Positions 1 to 6,024 of a DNA stretch of 9,651 bases are shown here, piece by piece. Position numbers and translations under genes: made by a program. Source of the DNA: Candidatus Acidiferrum typicum (lineage in GTDB: Bacteria; Acidobacteriota; Terriglobia; Acidiferrales; UBA7541); NCBI GenBank assembly GCA_002478115.1, contig DLMH01000043.1, positions 1-9,651 of the forward strand, given 5' to 3'. The notes beneath the pieces are model-generated. The model saw only the letters and a program-made list of their open reading frames with translations. It was not told the origin of the DNA and did no database searches. The stretch's first letter is position 1; each line of letters starts with the position of its first letter.

Positions 1-27
1 ACAACCGGATAAGCATGAGTCGTCTTC

Positions 28-297
28 GTGCGAAAGCATCAGCCCGAGGTCCAATACCTGAGGACATCCATTTCGGAAGAGCAACGCGCCGAGTTTGGCC
101 GGCTCGTGGGGGCGACGATCGGCCAGATCGAGGCTGCCCGGTTCCCATCCCACAGTGGGATTCGTTTCCCTCAGAACGGCTGCGTGAGCTGCGCGCATCT
201 TGGGCTTTGCCTCGAGGACCAAAAGCTGATCGATTCCAGTCTCACCCTGACACCAGGAGCGAGCGACCTTGCTTGGCTTGACGAGCTTGTGGATTGA
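28..297 (+). CDS. C-terminal fragment of a PD-(D/E)XK (RecB/Cas4-like) nuclease, 5' end broken or cut off
   Basis: The readable frame gives 89 residues from a GTG at 28. A Cys-x2-Cys-x5-Cys cluster (residues 52, 55, 61) sits in the stretch NGCVSCAHLGLCL. In Cas4, AddB and related PD-(D/E)XK nucleases, three C-terminal cysteines of this spacing join one N-terminal cysteine to hold a [4Fe-4S] cluster, and the short tail after the last cysteine fits. The catalytic nuclease core is not present. The frame is closed upstream by TAA (10-12) and TGA (16-18), and no Shine-Dalgarno precedes the GTG. This is therefore probably the end of a longer gene that was frameshifted just inside the window, rather than a complete small protein. 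The stop lies 10 bases before the next start, so the genes were probably cotranscribed. The overlapping frame from ATG 15 is a shadow. I am fairly confident of the family and unsure whether anything functional is made. Confidence 0.55.
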   Translation: MRKHQPEVQYLRTSISEEQRAEFGRLVGATIGQIEAARFPSHSGIRFPQNGCVSCAHLGLCLEDQKLIDSSLTLTPGASDLAWLDELVD

Positions 298-298
298 C

Positions 299-303
299 AG
301 GAG
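299..303 (+). promoter_or_regulatory. Shine-Dalgarno AGGAG for the 308 start
   Basis: AGGAG ends four bases before ATG 308. It supports this start over the in-frame TTG at 269, which would overlap the preceding gene and has no such site. Confidence 0.7.
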
Positions 304-307
304 ACCG

Positions 308-916
308 ATGGTGACTCCGGAGATCAATCGCCGGCGGGCCGTGTTTGTACTAGGCAGGATCGACGAAATTCTATCCTGGGAGAAAAGCAAGGAACAGGAG
401 AAGGACGTGCGGTTCATCGAGTTGGGGGAGTACCTGTGCGAGGTGCGCGCAAAACAGTATTGGCGCCTGGAGAAATTGAAGTCATTTGACGAATTCCTGG
501 AGAAACGCTTTGCCGACTCCCGCCGGAAGGCCTATTACCTCATGACCATCCACGAACATCTCACGCGCGTGCCGAAGCCGCAGCTTCGCGAGATGGGTTG
601 GACAAAGGCGAGGGAGCTCGTCAAGGTGGCGCGTAAGGATGGAGAACAATTTGACTGTGCACCCTGGGTGCACAAGGCCAAGGAACTCCCGAAGGAACAA
701 TTCCGGAGGGAGGTCGAGCGGCACCTGACGGGGAAGGAAACGGAGGCGTGGGAGATCATCTACTTTAAGCTTTACAAGAGTCAGTTGCCGGTCGTTGAAA
801 AAGCTCTCGAGACGGCTGCCCTGATGCTGGGAACCGACAAATCACGCGGCTATTGCCTTGAGATGATCTGCGCTGATTTTCTGGCCGGAGCCCGTCTGCA
901 GGAGAACGAACGGTAG
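308..916 (+). CDS. Conserved-looking protein of unknown function (202 aa) in a nuclease/HNH cassette
   Basis: I do not recognise a named family. The protein is soluble, highly charged and probably almost all helical, with no signal peptide or membrane segment. The first 60 residues are rich in Glu, Lys and Arg. The segment SRRKAYYLMTIHEHL, followed about 15 residues later by GWTKARELVKVA, could form a helix-turn-helix-like or ParB-like helical core; this is inference only. The C-terminal part contains a distinctive SRGYCLEMICADFLAG stretch. ATG 308 is chosen because AGGAG lies just upstream and because the longer TTG start would overlap the upstream gene. It sits 10 bases after a PD-(D/E)XK nuclease end and 84 bases before an HNH nuclease, so a role in DNA binding or as a nuclease partner is plausible but unproven. 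The reading frame looks intact and codon use looks natural. Confidence 0.8.
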   Translation: MVTPEINRRRAVFVLGRIDEILSWEKSKEQEKDVRFIELGEYLCEVRAKQYWRLEKLKSFDEFLEKRFADSRRKAYYLMTIHEHLTRVPKPQLREMGWTKARELVKVARKDGEQFDCAPWVHKAKELPKEQFRREVERHLTGKETEAWEIIYFKLYKSQLPVVEKALETAALMLGTDKSRGYCLEMICADFLAGARLQENER

Positions 917-1000
917 AATGCTTTTCCAAGCAACGGACGAATGAATGGAACACTGCCAAAATAGCGACGGTTCAGACCATGGGGAATCCAGAGAAACGAA

Positions 1001-1267
1001 ATGAGGGTGCTGCGCCAACGTAAACCCCGTCGGAGACTGGACCCCGAAAGGTATCAAGCTCTCCGCAGACAGGTCTTAGCGAGAGACGGATGGCGTTGTC
1101 AGTCATGCGGTGCCCCAAGAGACTTGCAAGTCCACCATTTAAAGTCCCGCAGCCGGCTCGGCGCTGATCGACTGAGAAACCTTATTACTCTGTGCGCCCG
1201 ATGCCATCGGCTCGAGCACCTGGGAGAGAAACACCCCTTTACACATTTTCGTGATGGAGAATCTTAA
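1001..1267 (+). CDS. Small HNH endonuclease (88 aa)
   Basis: This is a compact beta-beta-alpha-metal (HNH) nuclease that would cut DNA with a divalent metal. A basic N-terminal arm (residues 1-30, many Arg) leads to CQSC (Cys33, Cys36). The catalytic His pair follows at 45-46 (LQVHHLKSRS), then Asn60 and the second zinc-binding motif CARCH (Cys65, Cys68, His69). All expected elements are present in order: the paired Cys-x2-Cys zinc ribbons, the His-His of the first H, the central N and the final H. The size suits a stand-alone HNH protein. ATG 1001 is preceded by a weak purine-rich stretch (GAGAAACGAA). It lies 84 bases after the unknown 202-residue gene on the same strand, so shared transcription is likely. 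Stand-alone HNH genes occur in phage, mobile elements and defence loci; the substrate here is unknown. Confidence 0.85.
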   Translation: MRVLRQRKPRRRLDPERYQALRRQVLARDGWRCQSCGAPRDLQVHHLKSRSRLGADRLRNLITLCARCHRLEHLGEKHPFTHFRDGES

Positions 1268-1358
1268 AACACGGATTCCTATGTTAGTTTTGGGGGTGCC
1301 CGTTTCTTCTGGCCACTTTTTTGGTTGTCGATTTGCCGAACTTCGTTTTGGGGTTGTT

Positions 1359-1547
1359 ATGCAAATTGGAGAACGCCTACGCTGCTTGAGAGAACATAAA
1401 AATCTTACGCAGGATGAGGTGGCCCAGAGAGCAGGGCTGGTTCAGCGGTATATTCCGCGGGTAGAAAACGGCCATGCCGTTCCAAGACTCGAAACACTGG
1501 AAAAGTGGGCTGACATCAACGGTTGCCGCCACTTATATCAATCATAA
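1359..1547 (+). CDS. XRE-family HTH DNA-binding protein, short C-terminus (62 aa)
   Basis: This is a Cro/C1-type helix-turn-helix protein. Residues 1-48 carry the five-helix fold: IGERLRCLREHKNLTQ (helix 1), DEVAQRAGL (helix 2), then the recognition part ending in the typical SRVENG-like RVENGHAVP and LETLEKWA. It would bind an operator DNA site, usually as a dimer. The ATG at 1359 is preferred over an upstream in-frame ATG at 1251, because the HTH domain starts right there and GGGG (1350-1353) can act as ribosome site. The upstream extension would also overlap the HNH gene and has no domain character. After the HTH the protein stops within about 12 residues (GCRHLYQS). Relatives that I recall from Acidobacteriota continue with a tail after LYQ, so this copy may be truncated by the TAA. 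No tail homology is visible downstream. Confidence 0.75.
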   Translation: MQIGERLRCLREHKNLTQDEVAQRAGLVQRYIPRVENGHAVPRLETLEKWADINGCRHLYQS

Positions 1548-1663
1548 TGTTCGAAGTAATTCCGAAGCCATTTCCAGACGGCGACGATTACAACAACGAT
1601 TGCAACCATCCCAACCAGGAAACCGAATACAAAACTTATTGGGTCTGAAAGTATGTGGCTCAC
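1538..1663 (-). CDS. Candidate small single-pass membrane protein (41 aa)
   Basis: A short minus-strand frame encodes a polar head, one long hydrophobic segment of about 22 residues (FVFGFLVGMVAIVVVIVAVW) and a basic/aromatic tail KWLRNYFEHYD. This is the layout of a single-pass small membrane protein with positive charges after the helix. A GTG at 1663 is preceded by GGAG with a six-base spacer, which is a good ribosome site; an earlier in-frame GTG at 1675 has none. The 3' end overlaps the end of the XRE gene on the other strand, so the two are convergent. No family is recognised. The hydrophobic codons are the complement of an Asp/Asn/Tyr-rich frame on the + strand (from ATG 1548), so chance cannot be excluded. 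Confidence 0.3.
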   Translation of the reverse strand: MSHILSDPISFVFGFLVGMVAIVVVIVAVWKWLRNYFEHYD

Positions 1664-1865
1664 TGGAATCTCCACAACAGTAGCTGCATTCTAACCACGA
1701 ACAGGTGACAAAGAGTATTACCGCTACTTTGAATCTATATGTTACCGCCTTCTTCACATGTTTTCACTCAACGAATATCCCCCGCAGCAGTTGGGATAGG
1801 CCTCAGAGTACCCTCGCTAGCCTTCTGGTTACGGAATTAGTAGAATCATTCCAGGTATTTAATTC
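1548..1865. other. Gap of about 320 bases without a confident gene
   Basis: The left part carries the candidate small membrane protein on the minus strand. The rest is interrupted by stops in all frames. The right part may hold further unreadable sequence from the decayed O-antigen ligase that starts to be recognisable at 1866. I see no tRNA, clear promoter or repeat. Confidence 0.5.
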
Positions 1866-2119
1866 GTGACTATCGTCATCCACGCACCGTCCATAGATAT
1901 CAGCGTCGAAAGTGGTTTTGGCAATTTGATTGTGGAACTTTGATGCTCTTATTTCCGCTTCAGTTATTTTCCCCGATGACTTCCCTGAACTTTTGTGCCC
2001 ACCAGAACTTTTTGATCAATGCTCACGTTTGGCTCTTGACTGGCATTCTCTATCGCCTGCGAATGTTCCCGAAGGCCATCGAGCTCGCTCAAGCTGAAGC
2101 GACTCCGAGGCAGGGCTGA
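1866..2119 (+). pseudogene. Remnant of an O-antigen ligase/polymerase C-terminus
   Basis: This is a decayed second copy of the gene intact at 7750-9306. From 1866 the frame reads VTIVIHAPSIDISVESGFGN and ends LIVEL before TGA 1941. It aligns without gaps to residues 404-428 of the intact protein, with about 14 of 25 identical. In another frame, 2000-2059 reads HQNFLINAHVWLLTGILYRL and matches residues 485-504 (YQDFVMNAYFWLLLGILFRL), about 12 of 20 identical, ending at TGA 2117. Between the two blocks the intact gene has about 171 bases and this copy about 62, so roughly 110 bases are missing and the frame has shifted. No upstream part is recognisable. The stop is one base before the TTG start of the following glycosyltransferase, so the two were probably once translationally coupled genes of one glycan operon. 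Confidence 0.75.
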
Positions 2120-2120
2120 A

Positions 2121-3335
2121 TTGCGCCTTGCGGTCGTTTCTCCGTTCTTGGACCGGCAGCACGGGACCGAACTCTGCATCATCGAGCAGATCGAGCGGTT
2201 GGCCCGGAAGGATCACTGGAGCATCGAGCTGTATTCCCAAAAGGTCTCACAGCTTAACGGAGTTCGTCCCGCATCCGCAGTTTCCCCGAACGAACCTGGG
2301 ACCATCCGGTGGCACCACGTTTCCGATATTCCCGGCCCTCACCTGCTCAAATACATTTGGTGGTTCTTTGCTAATTTCTGGCAACGGCGGCGAGACAGGC
2401 GTTCAGGGAGAGTCCGGCCTGATCTGGTCTACTCTCCAGGAATCAATTGCCCGGATGCCGACGTGATTGTGGTTCACATTGTCTTTCACGCGTTTTATGA
2501 ACGGGTTCGGTCAGAACTAGCCCTGCATCGTCTTCCTCTCCAGATCTGGCCGCGCGTGGTTCACCGCAAGCTCTACTACCAACTCATCATGTTTCTCGAG
2601 CGAAGAATCTACAGCGACTCTGGCGTGCGCTTGGTGGCTGTCTCTTCTCTTGTTGCGGCACAGTTGAAATCACACTTTCAGCGGGAGGACGTCACTGTCA
2701 TTCCCAATGCTGTGGATACCTTTCGATTTACGCCGGAAGCGCGAATTGCAAAAAGAAATACGTCCAGGCAGTCCCTTTTGTATGACGAGAACGATTTCGT
2801 GTTGCTTCTCATCGGAAATGATTGGAAAAAAAAGGGGCTTGATACTCTTCTCAAAGCCTTTGGTTTGCTCACAGATCTTCCCTTGCGCATGCTTGTTGTC
2901 GGCAGTGACGAGCCGGGCTTCTATCGCCCGTTGGTCGATCAGCTTGCATTGCAAGATCGAGTACGCTTTGAAAAGCCTTCTATGGACGTCCTATCCTTCT
3001 ACGCCGCTGCCGATCTCTATGTCGGCCCTTCCTTGGAGGACTCCTTCGGTCTTCCTATCCTGGAAGCCATGGCCTGTGGCCTTCCGGTCATCGCCAGCGC
3101 CAATGCCGGTGCCAGCGAAATGATCCGCGATGGGGAAACTGGATTCATCCTCCGCGATCCTCAGGACCAATTAGAACTCGCCCACCTCATTCGCAGGTTT
3201 CAAGCCGAGGAGACACTACGCCTGTCGGTGGGAGCGGCTGCTTCTCGTGATGTAATCACAAACTGCAGCTGGGATGACAATGTGGAAAAGACCAGGCAAC
3301 TCTTGGAAAGCACCCTGACCAGCTTGAGGATTTAG
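2121..3335 (+). CDS. GT4-family glycosyltransferase (404 aa)
   Basis: This is a retaining GT-B fold glycosyltransferase, expected to move a sugar from a nucleotide-sugar to a growing lipid-linked glycan on the cytoplasmic side of the membrane. The N-terminal domain opens with a beta strand, MRLAVVSPFL, and a DRQHGTE loop in place of the usual Gly-Gly motif. The C-terminal donor domain holds IPNAVD (194-199), GNDWKKKGLDTLLKAF (about 232-247) with the donor phosphate-binding lysines, and EDSFGLPILEAMACG (306-320). That last motif gives an Asp307-x7-Glu315 variant of the GT4 E-x7-E motif, as occurs in other members. The length is typical. The TTG start at 2121 is one base after the pseudogene stop and follows AGGG (2112-2115); it begins exactly at the first strand of the fold. 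Donor and acceptor cannot be told from sequence. The gene remains intact although its former upstream partner has decayed. Confidence 0.88.
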   Translation: MRLAVVSPFLDRQHGTELCIIEQIERLARKDHWSIELYSQKVSQLNGVRPASAVSPNEPGTIRWHHVSDIPGPHLLKYIWWFFANFWQRRRDRRSGRVRPDLVYSPGINCPDADVIVVHIVFHAFYERVRSELALHRLPLQIWPRVVHRKLYYQLIMFLERRIYSDSGVRLVAVSSLVAAQLKSHFQREDVTVIPNAVDTFRFTPEARIAKRNTSRQSLLYDENDFVLLLIGNDWKKKGLDTLLKAFGLLTDLPLRMLVVGSDEPGFYRPLVDQLALQDRVRFEKPSMDVLSFYAAADLYVGPSLEDSFGLPILEAMACGLPVIASANAGASEMIRDGETGFILRDPQDQLELAHLIRRFQAEETLRLSVGAAASRDVITNCSWDDNVEKTRQLLESTLTSLRI

Positions 3336-3345
3336 TCCAAGAGAA

Positions 3346-3441
3346 GTAAGAGAGTCGATCAAGACTACGCTGGCACTGCCGGGCCACTCGGATCTGACGA
3401 CGCTCAACGCACAGCGATTCCGTACGTCCTTTCTATCCTAA
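3346..3441 (+). pseudogene. Sliver resembling a tyrosine recombinase (integrase) C-terminus
   Basis: A short open stretch after the glycosyltransferase reads VRESIKTTLALPGHSDLTTL, then NAQRF, before a stop at 3439. The GHSDL-TTLN core matches the box around the second active-site histidine of phage-type/XerC-like tyrosine recombinases. There a pattern like LGHSDLxTTLNxYTHAIP is common, followed by the catalytic tyrosine. Just after TLNA the neighbouring frame reads RTAIPYVL, which would continue the family pattern after a one-base shift. Catalytic domain, Arg and Tyr are missing, so it cannot be active. The match is short (about 25 residues) and found by eye only, so chance resemblance remains possible. 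Confidence 0.45.
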
Positions 3442-3517
3442 ACTAAACGGCGAACGAAACCGCGTTTTCGACACCGTACCGCTATGGGCGGCCTCTCTGA
3501 CATGTTCCGTCGTTTTA

Positions 3518-4378
3518 TCAATCTCGAAGGGGTTTCGTCGAAGATGGTTGGGCCACAATTTGGCTAGTTTGTGGCCATTTCTCGAGCCACTGAATGTGGT
3601 AATTCCACTTGCTCAGCAAATCGGGAACGCGGTTGGCCGCCAAGTCCCCTTCGAAGTGGTGAAGTTCGATCAACATGGTCGGTTGGCTTCGGTTGATGGT
3701 TTCGCGGCCGCCCATGAGAACATCGTATTCAGCTCCTTCCACATCAATTTTAAGAAAATCGGGTAAAACTTGGTTCGCTTCACAAAACTGATCGAGCGGG
3801 ATTGTTTGAACCTGAATACTGTCCCCATTCAACTGTCGACTGATGGACCAATCCCCGGAAGCGGTATCTGCGGAAGAGACGGACATCCCGATCATTCCGG
3901 ACTTGGAAAACACTGCCAGATTTATTAGCTCTACGTTGTCTAAGTGGTTTATCAATATGTTTCTCTGCAGCGTCGAAAAATTTCTTGGGGCAGCCTCGAA
4001 GCTCACCACTCGTCCGCCGGGACCTACACACTTAGCGAGCAGCAGCGAGTAGTAGCCGAGATGCGCTCCTATGTCGAATGCGCACATTCCAGGTTTGGCA
4101 TAGGAAAGGATGGCCTGAGTGGCAACCGGCTCCCAATTTCCGTAGACATAGCCACGATAACGCTTCCAATCCGTTGACATTTTAAAACCTTGGAGCGGAC
4201 CATAACATGGAAATGCTTCTGAACTATCTCGTCCGATGTAGTTAAATAGATTATGAAAAACCGTCGCAATTCTTGACGGTTGATCGGATCGACCGATAAC
4301 GAACCGCCTAACTGATGGAGGAATTAGACCAAGAGCACGAGGTAGGAAGCTTCTGATCATCGAAGCCGAGTTTATCAT
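3518..4378 (-). CDS. FkbM-family SAM-dependent methyltransferase (286 aa)
   Basis: This is a Rossmann-fold methyltransferase of the FkbM type, which O-methylates sugars or other small-molecule hydroxyls. In glycan loci the substrate is usually a sugar of the polysaccharide. Numbered from the ATG at 4378, the SAM-binding motif FDIGAHLGYYSLLLA lies at about 101-115. The acidic end of the second strand is at 127-128 (SFEAAP). The diagnostic FkbM segment DFLKIDVEGAEYDVL spans about 207-221, and IELHHFEGD about 237-245. The N-terminal 70 residues are a family-variable extension. The length is normal and the frame is whole. A TTG at 4387 in the same frame is an alternative start; neither has a clear ribosome site. 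It is convergent with the upstream glycosyltransferase and runs in the same direction as the 4752-5795 glycosyltransferase, 243 bases downstream of that gene's true end. Confidence 0.9.
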   Translation of the reverse strand: MINSASMIRSFLPRALGLIPPSVRRFVIGRSDQPSRIATVFHNLFNYIGRDSSEAFPCYGPLQGFKMSTDWKRYRGYVYGNWEPVATQAILSYAKPGMCAFDIGAHLGYYSLLLAKCVGPGGRVVSFEAAPRNFSTLQRNILINHLDNVELINLAVFSKSGMIGMSVSSADTASGDWSISRQLNGDSIQVQTIPLDQFCEANQVLPDFLKIDVEGAEYDVLMGGRETINRSQPTMLIELHHFEGDLAANRVPDLLSKWNYHIQWLEKWPQTSQIVAQPSSTKPLRD

Positions 4379-4621
4379 GATTGACAAAGAGGATTTCTTC
4401 CTAAAACGGGCTTATTCTGCGACGCCCAGGATGTGAATCCACACTGACCGAGCCGGGGATCCGCCTGGCGGGACCGCACATCGATAACATTCACAATCAG
4501 TTTGATCCTCGAAAAGTTCCAACCCTACGATGAGTCGACAGCACTTTCTGACCGAGAAATGGCTCTGGCGGAGCGTTATGCGGCGAACTCATGTGCCCTG
4601 TGTTGACTTTTCAATACAGCA

Positions 4622-4762
4622 TCAGGCTTGTTCTGCGCAGCGCAGTCGTCGGTAAAGCTGTGCATGTGCTTCTATCATATGGCTCCGTAAATAACCGTCA
4701 AAAATGCGTGTTCGAGCACGGCCAGTGAGCGCAGATGCAAGCGCCGAATCATCAAGAAGACG
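4622..4762 (-). pseudogene. Out-of-frame true C-terminus of the 4752-5795 glycosyltransferase
   Basis: The upstream glycosyltransferase frame ends at TGA 4752-4754, just after QIG. One frame over, from 4762 down to TGA 4622-4624, lie 46 coding-like residues beginning RLLDDSALASALTGRARTRI and continuing FDGYLRSHMIEAH. This is the usual closing helix region of a GT4 protein, where the chain returns to the N-terminal domain. The frame change falls within 4763-4766, where four bases stand in place of a codon, so a single extra base explains it. Repaired, the protein would be about 390 residues, the normal family length. It is either a real inactivating frameshift or a sequencing/assembly indel. 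Confidence 0.8.
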
Positions 4763-5795
4763 CACCTATCTGCCCGGCAAGGGCCTGTGCATCTCCCACA
4801 CGAAACGTAAGACCAGCATCACCCAGGACTTCTGCGAAGGACCCGAGATTGGATGCAACGACCGGGAGGCCCCGAGACATGTTTTCAGCAAGGACCAGAC
4901 CAAAGACTTCGCCTCCGAGCGAAGGCACCACAACGATGTTGGCCGTTGCAAACGTCGAATCGAGGTCGGCTGAGGCAATACTTCCCGCAAAGTGCAGACA
5001 CGAAGAGAGTTGCAGTTTCTCAGCGAGTTCTTGGATGGCAGCGCGTTCTGGGCCGTCACCGATCACCAGAATCTCGAATGCTCGATTCTCTGAGCGAAGA
5101 ATGCTCGCTGCTTCCAGCAGCACGGGCAAGCCTTTCGTAGTTACCAATCGCCCTTGAAAGATAATACGAGGAGGTCCAGGCGAACGCGGAGACTCGGAGT
5201 CGCGGACCACCATTTTGATGCCGTGCGGAATTGATACGGCGTTCGGAAGGTGAAGTAGCCCGCCGAGCCATTCCGTGGGCATGATGTTTGCAACAACGCG
5301 CGAGCACAGGAATCGTCGAACAAAGGTTGATGACCAAAGTTTCAAAGACGCCAGCCAGTTGTTGTTAGAGCGGCAGCGTAAACAGTCCAGGTGACGTCCG
5401 GCCATGAAATGACCGGGACAGGGGGTACCACTCGGCTCAATGAGAAGCTGACCTGTAGGGCAGATCGTTTGAAAACCATGGTGTTCAATGACAACAGGTT
5501 TGCGGGTCATCCAGCCGAGCAGGAGAGGAGACAGGGACGGACCAGCAACGTGAATCAAGTCAGAGGAGCGGACCATCTTCAGCAATTGGGACAGGCTGGG
5601 CTGCCGGAGAACACGAAATGGAAGTAAGCGGTCATCAAAATCTTCCGCAGGTGTCGCAGTGACCAGAGTGAGGTCGAACTCAATCAGACCCTCCGGTGTG
5701 CGGACCTCTGTGAGACCTCGGGCGAGCGAGAGGACGATGCTTTCGACACCACCGATACTCAGAGCAAAAAAATGGGAATAGAGAAGGAGTTTCAT
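4752..5795 (-). CDS. GT4-family glycosyltransferase, frameshifted near its 3' end (347 aa as read)
   Basis: This is a GT-B glycosyltransferase expected to act on cytoplasmic lipid-linked glycan. From ATG 5795 the protein starts with the first beta strand MKLLLYSHFFALSIGGVES, with the acceptor-side GGVES loop at 15-19. The donor domain has GRLVTTKGLPVLLEA (about 215-229), VIGDGPE (244-250) and GEVFGLVLAENMSRG (295-309) with a full Glu296-x7-Glu304 motif. Four cysteines (112, 126, 138, 141) in an insert after EHHGFQTICPTG may bind a metal; this is inferred from spacing only. The frame opens further upstream to 5891, but those 32 residues lack domain character and precede the natural start. The chain ends abruptly at QIGASS, while the missing final helix continues in another frame to 4622. 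Without it the enzyme may be unstable or inactive. Confidence 0.85.
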   Translation of the reverse strand: MKLLLYSHFFALSIGGVESIVLSLARGLTEVRTPEGLIEFDLTLVTATPAEDFDDRLLPFRVLRQPSLSQLLKMVRSSDLIHVAGPSLSPLLLGWMTRKPVVIEHHGFQTICPTGQLLIEPSGTPCPGHFMAGRHLDCLRCRSNNNWLASLKLWSSTFVRRFLCSRVVANIMPTEWLGGLLHLPNAVSIPHGIKMVVRDSESPRSPGPPRIIFQGRLVTTKGLPVLLEAASILRSENRAFEILVIGDGPERAAIQELAEKLQLSSCLHFAGSIASADLDSTFATANIVVVPSLGGEVFGLVLAENMSRGLPVVASNLGSFAEVLGDAGLTFRVGDAQALAGQIGASS

Positions 5796-6013
5796 GCTGC
5801 AATTTTCAGGGAGAAATCTAACGTCGCGGAGGATCCTGGCCTTAGCTGCATCGACGTTGCGAACGAACGCATGAACTACATTATTCCACAACTCCTCACG
5901 GGATGTTTATCGTGGACTTTAGTCAACCGCCAAAACCGTGTATCCTTCCTCGAGAGCATGTTCCCCTTTGATTTGAGCGTTCCATTCTCTTTATTTAGAA
6001 CTTCTTTTGGGGC

Positions 6014-6018
6014 GGGAG
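6014..6018 (+). promoter_or_regulatory. Shine-Dalgarno GGGAG for the 6025 start
   Basis: GGGAG lies six bases before GTG 6025. It favours this start over the in-frame TTG at 6007, because the site would otherwise lie inside the coding sequence. Confidence 0.65.
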
Positions 6019-6024
6019 CGATTT

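Noticed and set aside
1251..1358. Longer start for the XRE gene
   Set aside because: It would overlap the HNH gene and add residues unlike the family; ATG 1359 begins the HTH domain.
2678..3123. Several open frames antisense or out of frame within the first glycosyltransferase
   Set aside because: They are shadows of a gene with clear GT4 motifs.
4448..4606. Open + strand stretch reading EKFQPYDESTALSDREMALA in the gap after the FkbM gene start
   Set aside because: It reads like protein but is short, has no start signal and no recognisable family.
5857..5885. TTGCGA and ATTATT with 17-base spacing as a promoter for the 6025 gene
   Set aside because: The match to consensus is partial and lies inside the transcribed leader of the opposite gene; too common by chance to call.
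5796..5891. 32-residue N-terminal extension of the minus-strand glycosyltransferase
   Set aside because: The GT4 fold starts at ATG 5795; the extension has no domain character or ribosome site.
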